The translations under genes were made by a program, and so were the position numbers. A stretch of DNA of 64,000 nucleotides from an uncultured Pseudomonadales bacterium (GTDB lineage Bacteria; Pseudomonadota; Gammaproteobacteria; Pseudomonadales; Pseudohongiellaceae), in the NCBI GenBank assembly GCA_943842505.1, contig CALTDI010000020.1, positions 1-64,000 of the forward strand, in the 5' to 3' direction. Of the stretch, positions 1 through 8,635 are shown one piece after another (the first letter of the stretch is position 1; the number at the start of each line of letters is the position of its first letter). The notes below the pieces were generated by a model. That model saw only the letters and a list, made by a program, of their open reading frames with translations, was not told the origin of the DNA and made no database searches.

Positions 1-909
1 GACTTGTACGGAGAGCGTTCCTTGGCCGTTAGCTGTCGCATAGGCTATCGCTTCGGCAACCGAGTTAAACCTTCCGAACTCGCCGGTAGCGGGGTCGGGC
101 TCGTCTGGTGATCGGTATCGCCCGCCAGGCGCCAGGTTGCCGTCGGAGTCATAAACCATGAACTCGCCGCGCTGGTTTGTTAGCGTTCCATCGGGCTGGA
201 TCGTGATCGGCCCTTGTATCGTTGCCTCTGCATAGGCGATCGCCTCGGCCTGGGAGCCGAACCGACCGAACTCGCCAAGTGCAGGTTCAGGCGTGGGTTC
301 AGGGATTGGCTCAGGAACAGGTTCTGGGGCCGGTTCTGGCGCAGGCTCCGGAGCTGGTTCTTCAAAAGGCTCATCGGGCGAATTGTACTGCCCACCTGGC
401 GCGAGATTGCCGTCGGAGTCGTAAACCATGAACTGTCCGTTCTGGTTCGTAATGGTTCCGTCGGCTTGAATTGTCATGGGACCTTGAATTGTAGCTTCGG
501 CATACGCAATAGCCTCAGCCTGAGAGGCGAATCTACCAAATTCACCAAGTACCGGCTCGGGGATGGGTTCCGGGGTCGGTTCTGGAGTTGGTTCGGGCAG
601 AGGCTCTGGAGCAGGTTCTGGAGTCGGCTCTGGAGTTGGCTCTGGAGTTGGCTCTGGAATGGGTTCGGGGACCGGTTCTGGAGTTGGTTCAGGCAGAGGT
701 TCTGGAGCAGGTTCCGGCACTGGCTCAGCAACAGGCCCTTCATAAGGTCCACCTGGCGCTAGATTACCGTCGGAGTCATAAACCATGAACTCACCGTTCT
801 GATTGGTAATAAACCCGTCCGGCTGAATAGTTAAGGTGCCTTGGCCATTGGCTTCGGCATAAGCGATGGCTTCGGCGACGGAGGCAAATCTACTTGGATA
901 ATCTGACAT
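1..909 (-). CDS. Modular repeat protein with Pro-Glu linkers (3' end cut off by window)
   Basis: Open frame of 303 codons from ATG at 909 to the left edge, with no stop, so the C-terminus is missing. A weak Shine-Dalgarno (AAAAGGTG) precedes the start. The protein has at least four copies of a module of about 45-50 residues. Each runs from GRF-x-S-x-AEAIAYA through QG-xx-TIQ-x-DG and [14 protein letters not shown] to NLAPGG. The first three modules are separated by linkers, two of them long runs of x-P-E-P (P-T-P-E-P, P-A-P-E-P) and the last short (about ten residues). No signal peptide or membrane segment is visible. I do not recognise the module. The repeats, the stiff linkers and the nearby S-layer and type I secretion genes suggest a surface or secreted protein, possibly a type I substrate; this is inference. 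The long plus-strand frames here are artefacts of the repeat composition. Confidence 0.8.
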   Translation of the reverse strand, partial: MSDYPSRFASVAEAIAYAEANGQGTLTIQPDGFITNQNGEFMVYDSDGNLAPGGPYEGPVAEPVPEPAPEPLPEPTPEPVPEPIPEPTPEPTPEPTPEPAPEPLPEPTPEPTPEPIPEPVLGEFGRFASQAEAIAYAEATIQGPMTIQADGTITNQNGQFMVYDSDGNLAPGGQYNSPDEPFEEPAPEPAPEPAPEPVPEPIPEPTPEPALGEFGRFGSQAEAIAYAEATIQGPITIQPDGTLTNQRGEFMVYDSDGNLAPGGRYRSPDEPDPATGEFGRFNSVAEAIAYATANGQGTLSVQV

Positions 910-1093
910 GAATTAGCACCTTTTCTATTAGTCGAGATCGATTTATTTGTCTCGTTTTTTGATCTTGTTTTGATATACGTTTCGTCGGTAGTTTAAGTTT
1001 GCAGTATTTCGCAAAATTTACAACAAATAACATAGGTAACTGGTGTGCGATCCTCGTTGGTGCCTAATCTGTCTTACCAACCAACGCGCAAAC

Positions 1094-1153
1094 CATCCGC
1101 ACACTGCAAAACACCCACGCACAAAAAAAGCCAACCCCGTTAAGAGCTGGCTT
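1094..1153. repeat. 60-bp direct repeat, copy 1
   Basis: This 60-bp stretch recurs in the same orientation at 2618-2677 with one mismatch (c at 1102, t at 2626). It contains the terminator hairpin downstream of the SapC fragment. The two copies bracket the SapC and primase remnants. They may be relics of an integration or of a local duplication. Confidence 0.9.
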
Positions 1154-1154
1154 T
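1123..1154 (-). terminator. Rho-independent terminator after the SapC fragment
   Basis: Read on the minus strand, a 7-bp stem (AAAGCCA/TGGCTTT) is followed by a run of seven T. It lies about 25 bp downstream of the stop at 1178. Confidence 0.7.
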
Positions 1155-1177
1155 CGATTACTTCACCAATATCCAGA

Positions 1178-1675
1178 TCACTCAAACACTAGCGACCCTT
1201 CGTCCTCGGAAAGGGAAAAGCCGGTTAGGTTAGAAGCCTCGGAGTTCGCCGCCTGCTGCTTGAGGATCTGGCCTTGTAACTCGCCCAAGCGCTCTAACAC
1301 GGCAAGTTGGTTCATCGACAAAAGTTGTGCGTAAGCTAAGGCCAAACCGCCCGCCTTGCGTACTGCCAGAAAATCCTCATCATCCAGTTTGTTCAAAGCA
1401 GCCTCGTCAACGCTAAACAGGCCCTCCACCGGCACGACTTTCTCACCCTGCTTGAGGTTGATCTTCCATGGCATGATGAGACCGGCGTCGGCCAGTGCAT
1501 TCACGGCCCCTTGGGTGACATCCCGGCTGGCCTTGATTTGGGTGAGGAAATCAAGGATGTCCTTGATTTCCTGAGTGGGCTGGTCTTGATCGTCGAAGAA
1601 AGCGTTTCCGTCTTCCGTATTCTCCACCACCAGCCCGCTGGCTTCGTTGATGCACAGGATGAACTCCCCTGCGCC
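1178..1675 (-). pseudogene. SapC family protein, C-terminal fragment
   Basis: The frame from just after the stop at 1676 to the stop at 1178 encodes about 165 residues. It resembles the C-terminal part of the SapC family, named after Campylobacter fetus S-layer-associated SapC. It begins GEFILCINEASG and contains an FFDD segment, the helix ILDFLTQIKASRD, the PW-x-INL strand, EGLFSVDE-x-ALN and a LALAYAQLLSMNQL helix. The family is usually about 230-250 residues, so the N-terminal third is missing. No normal start remains; GTG at 1630 would give only 150 residues. The frame continues directly from the primase-like pseudogene, so a deletion or rearrangement probably joined the two. The location beside an S-layer gene fits the family's association. 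Confidence 0.6.
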
Positions 1676-2560
1676 TTAGCCAATCTTTCTGCTTGATAGC
1701 TTCTTGCCCCCAACCTTGGAGACATAAGATGCAACTGCTCTGAGCAATGGCTCGTTAAAGCCGCTTCCGCCATCATGGTCGCCGAGAGTAGCCAAGATAT
1801 TGCTGAACCCTCCAACTCTGTCGTCGTTCAGGTCTAACGTGTTATGAGATGCCGCGCGAGCTTGCTTTGACTCTGCTGCAAGTTGTCTGACCTCAAGGCA
1901 AACCGCTGCATTAGCTTTTTTTATTAAACCAGAACGGGAGTCGGGGAAAGGATCGACACAGCCTTCGCCAAAGAGTGGAGCTGCCGTGTAGTGTGGTTGC
2001 ACAGCATTAAACACTGCAGGGTCAACCAAGCGTCTGTCGCACCCCTTAGCCCACTGCTTTAAGACATCATTAGCGATTGGCTTGTCCAACCAGTAATACA
2101 AATGCGCAGAGACGTGTCCATCATCAAAGACCCCTGCACTGCCAGACAATTGCCAGAACACTGAGCTGTCTTAGAACTCTGCAGGGAGTATGCCGATTGC
2201 GTATTCAACGGAAGCTAAGGTGTCTTCTCTAACACTCATCCCTCTAGGTAAGGCTAGCTTGTCTATGTCTATCATCACCCATGTTGTTGAGACATCTAGG
2301 AAGGGAGACTCAATAGGCTCTGATCTATCATTACGATAGAGTCTGCGCCGCATCGGCGTCTCAGCATCTACATCGTCAGCCAGTTGACCTCTGATGATAA
2401 ACCGCGACCTGTCTTGTTCAAGCTCAGTGAGTAGTGATGCAAACTCTTCAATCCCGTCTACTGCTCTGTACTCATAGCTGAAGTAAGCAGGCATCGATGC
2501 CCGCTGGATCTGACACGTCTCCGCCTCTAAAGAAACGTTTGCACAGACTTTGGCTGCCAC
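1676..2560 (-). pseudogene. Primase-like (AEP-type) replication protein, N-terminal remnant with internal stop
   Basis: Two consecutive stretches in one frame are interrupted by a TAA at 2171-2173 and end at another TAA at 1676-1678. Joined, they read like the N-terminal domain of plasmid or phage archaeo-eukaryotic primases. Seen in order: FIIRG, a WVMIDIDK strand carrying D-x-D, LPAEF-stop-DSS, FWQLSGSAG, an SAHLYYWLD strand with the expected His, VQPHYTA, and a GDHDGGSGF segment. The stop could be a CAA-to-TAA change, since Gln is natural there. No helicase domain follows and the coding stops abruptly against the SapC fragment. The family call is moderate; the loss of function is clear unless TAA is read through. 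Confidence 0.55.
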
Positions 2561-2617
2561 TTCTTAGAATTGTGATGTTGTGCATATATGCCCTCTGCTT
2601 TGAAGAGCATACTAGTG

Positions 2618-2677
2618 CATCCGCATACTGCAAAACACCCACGCACAAAAAAAGCCAACCCCGTTAAGAGCTGGCTT
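2618..2677. repeat. 60-bp direct repeat, copy 2
   Basis: This copy is identical to 1094-1153 except for one base. It lies immediately 3' of the 27-residue ORF (stop at 2689) and carries the same hairpin plus T-run, so it probably terminates that transcript. The region between the copies holds only broken genes. Confidence 0.9.
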
Positions 2678-2678
2678 C
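2647..2678 (-). terminator. Terminator inside direct-repeat copy 2
   Basis: The same stem as at 1123-1154, with the T-run on the minus strand, 12 bp after the stop of the small ORF. Confidence 0.65.
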
Positions 2679-2688
2679 TGTATTCGTC

Positions 2689-2772
2689 TTACTTACTCTG
2701 GTTAGCCTTTATCTTCTTTAGTGCTTCAGAGAGTTGAGCAAGTGATTCTGCGAGTTTTTGTTGCTCTGTCAT
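2689..2772 (-). CDS. Small ORF, 27 residues, unknown
   Basis: ATG at 2772, with GGAG centred about 10 bases upstream, opens a 27-codon frame ending in TAA at 2689. The peptide is charged and predicted helical: MTEQQKLAESLAQLSEALKK, then a short basic tail. It lies between two terminators, one after the S-layer gene and one inside repeat copy 2, so it would be its own small transcription unit. The leucines and alanines are spaced like an amphipathic or coiled-coil helix. The ribosome site, clean frame and dedicated terminator support it. The size makes chance possible. Confidence 0.4.
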   Translation of the reverse strand: MTEQQKLAESLAQLSEALKKIKANQSK

Positions 2773-2790
2773 TTTTGTACTCCAGATGCG

Positions 2791-2822
2791 AAAAAACCAG
2801 CCTCCCGAAGAAGACTGGTTTT
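2791..2822 (-). terminator. Terminator after the S-layer gene
   Basis: An 8-bp stem (AAAACCAG/CTGGTTTT) with a 14-base loop and further T residues on the minus strand. It lies about 45 bp past the S-layer stop at 2868. T-rich sequence on the plus-strand side may make it bidirectional. Confidence 0.75.
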
Positions 2823-2867
2823 CTCGTTTTACTTCACTTCAAGTGTGGGGCTTGAAGTTTGACTGGT

Positions 2868-5800
2868 TTAGATAATGTTTGCTGTTGTAATAGCGTCAAC
2901 ATCAACACCGACCAGGGTCACGATATGCTCAACCTCTATAACTTCAGTAGCGGCTGTAGTCACATCAACGTTATAAACGCCTGTGCTTGTGCCAGCGAAG
3001 TTTGATAGAAGGACAATGATGTCGTCGCCGTCTGTTAGGTTAGTCATATCTAAGGCAGCAATTATCTGCGCTTCCACCGTCCCAGCATCAGCGTCATCAG
3101 TCAGATCAGCAACCGCGGCGATCGCTGTATCTATCACAACTACAAATTCCTCCGCAGTGCCCACGTCTGTGCCTAACGCGCTGGCGAATACATAACCTGC
3201 GACATCGCCCGCGCTAGCGAAGGTAACGTTCAAAGAGTCAGCTCCAGCAACGTTACCAGGCGTAAAGCCGTTAATTGTTGCAGCATCTTCATTCAGATCA
3301 ACCGCCTCTAGCGTGCCAGTCGCGACGGTATCGCTACCACCGGTTGTCAGGTTCACTGTTGTGCCAGCTCGGTCAACTGCGGTATCCGGAATGGTTATGG
3401 TGTCGTTGCCTGCCCCATCCGTGATAGTTAAAAGGTCTGCTGCAGCTGTCGTTACACCGTTATAGTCACCTGCTGCGATGGTAGCCGCCGCAGTTGAGGC
3501 GCTTGCGTCGATAGTGACAGGTTCGCCTGTCGCTAGTGCTCCCGTCGTAAATGTTGCCGCTGTCGCAAACGTCAATTCGAACGTTTCCATATTCGTGTAG
3601 CCAGCATCAGTAGTTAAAGCCCCGGTAGCAGTAACTGTATCGTCTCCAGCACCGGTATCAACAGTGTCGGCCGCATCCCCAGCAGCACCTAAGGCAACCG
3701 TATCAGCCGAGCCTGAGCCCGTAATAGTAAAGTTAGCTGTAGCAGAAGCATCGATCGTTACGGCTGAAGTTACGTTGCTGAAGTCATAGGTTTCAAGTGC
3801 TGCGGCAGCGGTGATTGATCCACCTGCGGAAGCTGCAGGAGTAACCGTCCTCGGCACCAGCTGCTGTCACTGTTCCACCTACCAAGGCTGCAATCTGCGC
3901 GAACGTAGTGACAATGCTTCCGTTGGTCGCGATAGTTAAATCTTCAAAGCCAGACACTGTCGCACCGCTTATGTCATCCGCATTAGCGAGTGAAAGTAGG
4001 TCGCTTGTGCCGCCTCCGCCAACCAAAGTAGCTGTAATCGCTCCAGCAACTGTCGACGTGAGTGAGTCATTACCCGCGCCCATGTTGATGGTTGAAGCAG
4101 CTAGGTCAGCAGACAAGTCTGTAATTACGTCATCACCAGCACCGAGTGAAATTACCCCGCCAGCGTCCAGGTTAGCAGTGTCAGCAATCGTATCTGATCC
4201 CGAACCACCGGTGACATTTTTCGAACACGCCTGCAGCATTGAACGCAATACCAGTATTGGTACCGTCAGCGAGAGTGAGAGTTTCAACCTGAGTGATTGT
4301 ACCAGGCAGCGCGCCGACGGCTCCAACATCTGAGAGCACGAGGTTGTCTGTGCCGCCGCCACCTGTAATCGTCGATCCCAGTAAGCGAAGCGATGGCTGA
4401 AGTGATCGTGTCTGCTTCGTTGGTTGTGTTCGCAGAAGCATTAGTGAGAGCACCAGTAGTAGCTGTTGTCGCTGACGCCGCTGTAATGGACAACGATACT
4501 CCCGTTGCACGAAGACCTAAGTCAGTCGCTGCGATCGTGCTAACGCCGCTTAGCTGAACTCGGAAGTCGCCGCGTTCAGAAGTTGTCGGCATTGATCAAC
4601 CCACAGAACGTTGTCGTCAGCTTGGAAAACAGCGATCGGTGCTGTAGCGCCCGCAAGGAGGCCTTCAGCCGCCGTCTTAGTCGCAGCAACACCACCAAAC
4701 AGTGTTGATGTAGTCACACCAAGAGCCGTCAGATCGATGTCATCTGATCCAGATACGAAGCCAGTGATCACGTCCATAGCAGCTGCGTCAGACTGACCGA
4801 CTGCAGTGTAAACGATAGTGTTATCGCCGCCGGCAGTTAGATCAATTGTGTCAGCGCCGTCACCAGTACCCATAGTGACAGAGTCATCACCCGAACCGAG
4901 TGTAATTGTCGCACCTGCCGCGGCAAGGTTCAGACCAGACATAGTCAAATCGTCAGTCATGCCACTTGCATCAAAAGATGTCAGTACAGTCAGTGCAGCT
5001 GTAGTTGGGTTAGTGAAGGTAGTGATAGTAGTTGCTGCATCACCTGAGAGGACTACTGAAGTAGCATCACCAAGAGTAATACCCGCAATCGCGATTGTAC
5101 CTGTCGCTGTAGTTGTGTCGTCGTCAACAGAGATCGTCAGAGTTTCAGCGTCAGCGGCGTTAATAGTACCGATCGCATCACCCGCGCCAATTGCGTCAAT
5201 AGTGACTGTAATCGCATCTGCGGCACCGTCAGTCTTAAGATCAACAGTCAGGTTCTGCGCAACAGCAGTAACGTCTACTTCGACTTCTATACCAGTAACA
5301 GCGTCGTCCACTGTAGTAGCGCCACCTAGGCCTGCGTCATAGATAACTTTGCTGAATCCGCCTTCGAAGTCATCCATGTCGATGGTGCCAGTTCCAGCAG
5401 TTATGATGTTTAACACGTCGAAGTCAGAAATAGTTGCGCCTGCGGCAGTTGCAGTGGCACCCGCCTGAGTAAGACCAAGTACGTTTACGCCTTCGCCACC
5501 AGCGAGCGTGTAGTTTGCACCAATACCGTTAGGTAGGATCAAGATGTCATTGCCGGCACCCAGATCAACGGTGAGGAAATCAGCGACGTCAGCAGTGACA
5601 TTCATAGTGTTCGCAGCAGCGTTACCAGTCACACTACCAGTCAGCGCTGCAGTCGCACCAGCACCAGCGAGATCAACAGTGATGCTTGTTGACGCATCGC
5701 CTGTGATTGCAACGCTTCGTGCAGACGTGCTGGTCAATGTTTGAGAAGTAGTTGCCGAACCTGATGCAACAGATGCTAAGACGTTGAACGTCTCAATCCC

Positions 5801-6819
5801 TTGTGCAGTTAGATTAGCATTTGCAGTTGTAGCTGCGCTGCTCATAGCAACAGTCATCTCGTCGGCAGTACCAACAGTCGTTGCGGCAGTCATGGCAACA
5901 GTAGTATCAGCGCTAGTACCGACCAAATGAACGTTAGGGATCGCAGAAAGATTGCTAACTGATAACGATGCAAGTGACCCGTTGCTATAAAGATCTGTTA
6001 CACCAGTCATTAAAGTAGCATCAAGTGTAGTAGCAGTAACCGAGTTAACTGAGACGCTCTCAACAGAAGCAGTTGTAACGCCCGCACCCAGAGTGTTACC
6101 TCCGGCAGTTGAAGCAGTGATTAACAGAGTATCAGTACCTTCTCCACCCGTCAGAACGTCGCCTGGAGTTAGAGTAGTAGTAGCTGCAGTGGCTGCAGTT
6201 GCAACGAATGTATCGTCTGCAGTTCCACCAGTGAAGGCCGAACCGTTGTTCACACCTGTAGTGAGCGTGAAAGTGCTGCCTGTCGACTGACCGGCCGCCA
6301 GTGCTTGCAGCTGCATTCGCTGCGGTAACAGTCGCGTCGTCGGCTGTAACGGCATCCAGAGCGGCCTTAGCACCTGGCTGCTGCCTGCTCAAGAGTAAGC
6401 GTGTAGTAAGTTGCCGCTTCAACCTTATTGTTAAATGCTGCAGCATATGTGCCTATGGCCGGATCTGCCTCGTCAAGTTGTGCAAGGAATTGAACCGAGA
6501 TCTTAACTACGTCAGCGCGAGTTCCGCCAGCGGCCATCAGGCCTTCAACGATAGTGACGCCTTCAGCAAGCGCATCGGCAGGAACGCCAGGAAGAATGTT
6601 TGCCAGAAATTCGGCACCAAACTCTCCAGAAGTTTGAAAAGTTGGATATATTGCATTAAATGTATCGCTCGTTGTTAGGATCGTAGCGATTTCGTCAATA
6701 GATTTGCCCGCTTCAGATTCAGCGACAAGTGATGCCAATAGAGTTGTACCAGGAGCCGTACCATATGCGCCTACTACCATATCTATAATGGTTTTACGTG
6801 TTTCAGCTGTTATAGCCAT
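2868..6819 (-). pseudogene. RsaA-like S-layer / RTX-type secreted protein, frameshifted as sequenced
   Basis: Start ATG at 6819 (MAITAETRK) with AAGGA ten bases upstream. An upstream in-frame ATG at 6909 lies inside the predicted leader and is less likely. Seven single-base insertions split the frame, near 6376, 6305, 4594, 4578, 4378, 4219 and 3845. Removing them leaves 3945 bases, exactly 1315 codons, giving a continuous protein of 1314 residues. The first 130 residues form a helical, S-layer-type N-terminus. The rest is Ala/Thr/Gly/Asp-rich beta-repeat with glycine-aspartate calcium motifs such as LGAGDD, MGAGND and TGAGDD. It lacks cysteine and a signal peptide, as expected for a type I substrate exported through a C-terminal signal; the exporter genes lie at 13407-17879. 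A motif typical of such C-termini (VLWVD...GDFRVQL) sits internally near 4560-4620, and a second RTX-like end follows. Expected to form the outer surface lattice. Confidence 0.75.
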
Positions 6820-6904
6820 AGTTTCTTTTTCCTTGAGATCGATTTCAAAATTGTTATTCCGTTGTGGTAACAGCCTCTCGGCAATTGCCATCATCGGTGT
6901 ATCT

Positions 6905-6910
6905 ATCATA
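6905..6910 (-). promoter_or_regulatory. Predicted -10 box of the S-layer promoter
   Basis: TATGAT on the minus strand matches five of six consensus bases. A start seven bases downstream would be at about 6898, giving a 79-base leader. The centre of the Crp box would then be at exactly -41.5. No strong -35 is seen, as expected of a class II activated promoter. Confidence 0.5.
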
Positions 6911-6912
6911 AA

Positions 6913-6966
6913 CAGTACATCCCTTTGTCCGTGTGATCTAAATCACAAGGACAAAGGGATGTACTG
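6913..6966. promoter_or_regulatory. 54-bp near-perfect palindrome centred on a Crp box
   Basis: The arms are perfect 18-bp inverted repeats, CAGTACATCCCTTTGTCC at 6913-6930 and its complement at 6949-6966. At the centre, 6932-6947 reads TGTGATCTAAATCACA, a full match to TGTGA-N6-TCACA. Over 27 base pairs only two are mismatched. It lies 94-147 bases before the S-layer start. It may be a Crp operator nested in a second operator or a cruciform. The remainder of this gene-free stretch (6968-7178) showed me nothing apart from the stem-loop at 7151. Confidence 0.85.
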
Positions 6967-7150
6967 AGAATTCCTTTTACATCCAAACTGCCGCCCGCAA
7001 CAATATCAGGCAGTAGTAGACATCGGCGAATAGTACAAGCTCTTTAAGTGTTAAAACAACTATTGCTGCTTTTTCTCTTAGTATTTATCTAACCAGCTCA
7101 TTTTTATATTGTTTTTTACTGACATTGTTGTGTTTTCATCGGCTTTACAA

Positions 7151-7203
7151 GCTAGGCTTTGGCGATGACCGCAGCGGTCTAAAAAAGCCAGCTAAAGCCT
7201 AGC
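7151..7203. repeat. Nested inverted repeats at the 3' end of the TPR/barrel gene
   Basis: Ten-base outer arms (7151-7160 with 7194-7203) enclose a perfect 13-base inverted repeat GACCGCAGCGGTC at 7167-7179, which touches the stop codon. It could act as a terminator or mRNA-end stabiliser, but no T-run follows. Confidence 0.5.
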
Positions 7204-8573
7204 GCGGCGCTGGTGTCTTTGCTTTGAAACAGCTCCAGGTTGCTGCGTTGTCGCTGGTGATACAGGTTAATCATAAAAGTGGCCCCACTGCCCATGGATC
7301 GAACAGGCCTGCGGTACTGCAACAGTGCATAGCTGCGTTTTACCGATCGCCGCGCACCATTTTCCAATAAGGGGCTGTAGCCTTTTCTGTCGTCGATCTG
7401 CGTGTGGCTTAGCTGGGCATGGATGGATGCTGTTTGCAGGCGGTATTGCCAGCTTAGGGCAGACTGCCAGCCCGCCCTATTGCCGCCCAGCCTGTCGCCA
7501 GTGGCGGCGATGTTATCGATACGGCTTAGCTCGGCGCTGATTTGTTGGCGCCCGGCGAAGGCAAAGGGCAGACAGCTAACGCCCAGCGAGGCCTTGGTTT
7601 CCAGGCCATCAAGACGGCCTTCCCGGCCAAATTCCTGCTGCTGAGCGGCGAGCTGATAGTAGGGGTTGCAGCTGCGGGCGCTAACCGGCTGATAGCGAAA
7701 ACTGGCATCCAACCCGGTAAACAGAGAGCTCCCTCCGTACTGAAGATGGTTCACACCGGCAGTAGCCTGCCAGGAGCCGGTTCTGCCTGGTTTCATAAAT
7801 TGGTAATCGGCGGCCAGTTGCAACAGGTCGGACTGGGAATAGTCACTGTTACGAGAGCGCATCTCGACGCCCCAATTTTGTTGGTTCTCGGGCGCAAGGC
7901 GCCGCTGGCGGTAGGCTGCGCGCGTGCTCAAATAGCGGCTACTTTGGGGCCTGTATTCAGAGTCAAGGCCCAGCAGAATGAGCTCGCCCGACAGGGTTAG
8001 GGAAATTTGTCCGGAATCGGGAGCGCCATTGAGGTTATTGTCATAGCCGGCAAGCACCTCTGCCTGCAGGCTGGATTGCCGGGTAAAGGACTGCCACAGT
8101 TGTTGCCGGCTTTGTAAGGCTTCATCGATGCCTGTGGGCAGGTCTTGTCGCACGAGTAAAAGCTGGTTCATTTCAAGGGCTGTAAAAAGCTGGCCCTCAT
8201 CGAAGAGTGCCTGGGCATAGTCGATGGCTGCAGCGCCGTTGTCTGGGTTCAAGAGCAAGGCCCTCTCCAGTGATTCCAGCGCACCGGCAAGGTCTGAGTT
8301 ATTGAGTTGGGCCGCTCCATAGAGCGCGAAAAATTCAGAACTTTCCAGGCATTGGGGTAGCAGTTGGCTGATTTGCTGCTGCAAGGCGGCCGAATCGGCC
8401 TCTTCAGTTTGATAGAAGGCGGACAGATCGGGGCAGGCGGCGAAGGCGCTGAGGGGAAGCGAGCCCAGGGCTAGCAGAAAGACCCACTGTAGTCGCTTGG
8501 CTGTACACCTTGCGAGCCTGATTTCCTTGTTCAATTCCGCCATCATCCCTGAGTTAACTGGCTCATTAGTCAT
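7179..8573 (-). CDS. TPR-containing outer-membrane beta-barrel protein
   Basis: 464 residues from the ATG at 8573; internal Met10 or Met11 are alternative starts, and none has a good ribosome site. A signal peptide (VFLLALGSLPLSAFA, cleaved before ACPDL) starts near residue 30. Residues about 75-165 contain two to three TPR-like helical repeats (ALESLERALLLNPDNGAAA). The rest alternates polar and hydrophobic residues as in beta-strands and ends in WLF, a typical outer-membrane barrel C-terminus. The architecture resembles the DUF560/Slam group, which moves proteins to the surface. It lies 62 bp after the CHASE2-cyclase gene on the same strand and directly before the S-layer gene. A role in displaying or anchoring the S-layer protein is inference. 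Confidence 0.6.
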   Translation of the reverse strand: MTNEPVNSGMMAELNKEIRLARCTAKRLQWVFLLALGSLPLSAFAACPDLSAFYQTEEADSAALQQQISQLLPQCLESSEFFALYGAAQLNNSDLAGALESLERALLLNPDNGAAAIDYAQALFDEGQLFTALEMNQLLLVRQDLPTGIDEALQSRQQLWQSFTRQSSLQAEVLAGYDNNLNGAPDSGQISLTLSGELILLGLDSEYRPQSSRYLSTRAAYRQRRLAPENQQNWGVEMRSRNSDYSQSDLLQLAADYQFMKPGRTGSWQATAGVNHLQYGGSSLFTGLDASFRYQPVSARSCNPYYQLAAQQQEFGREGRLDGLETKASLGVSCLPFAFAGRQQISAELSRIDNIAATGDRLGGNRAGWQSALSWQYRLQTASIHAQLSHTQIDDRKGYSPLLENGARRSVKRSYALLQYRRPVRSMGSGATFMINLYHQRQRSNLELFQSKDTSAALGFSWLF

Positions 8574-8635
8574 GGCGGCGATTATGGGTAATCACAGGGC
8601 TGCCTGCAATGTGAACAGGGGATAGAGTAAAAAAA

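Noticed and set aside
541..740. CRISPR-like short repeats
   Set aside because: The period is 6-12 bases, in frame, and encodes x-P-E-P; there are no spacers of constant length and no cas genes.
214..788. Long plus-strand frames rich in Gly-Ser or Trp-Ser repeats
   Set aside because: They are the complement of the Pro-Glu-coding repeats of the minus-strand gene and have no ribosome sites.
1094..2677. Integron cassette array
   Set aside because: The 60-bp repeats lack attC-type R and L box symmetry, and no integrase is present.
4611..6290. Plus-strand frames of 60-174 codons opposite the S-layer gene
   Set aside because: They arise from the biased codon use of an Ala/Thr-rich gene on the other strand.
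3845..6376. Programmed +1 frameshifting as the explanation for the S-layer frame changes
   Set aside because: The seven sites share no slippery motif, stop context or structure; sequencing errors or mutation are simpler.
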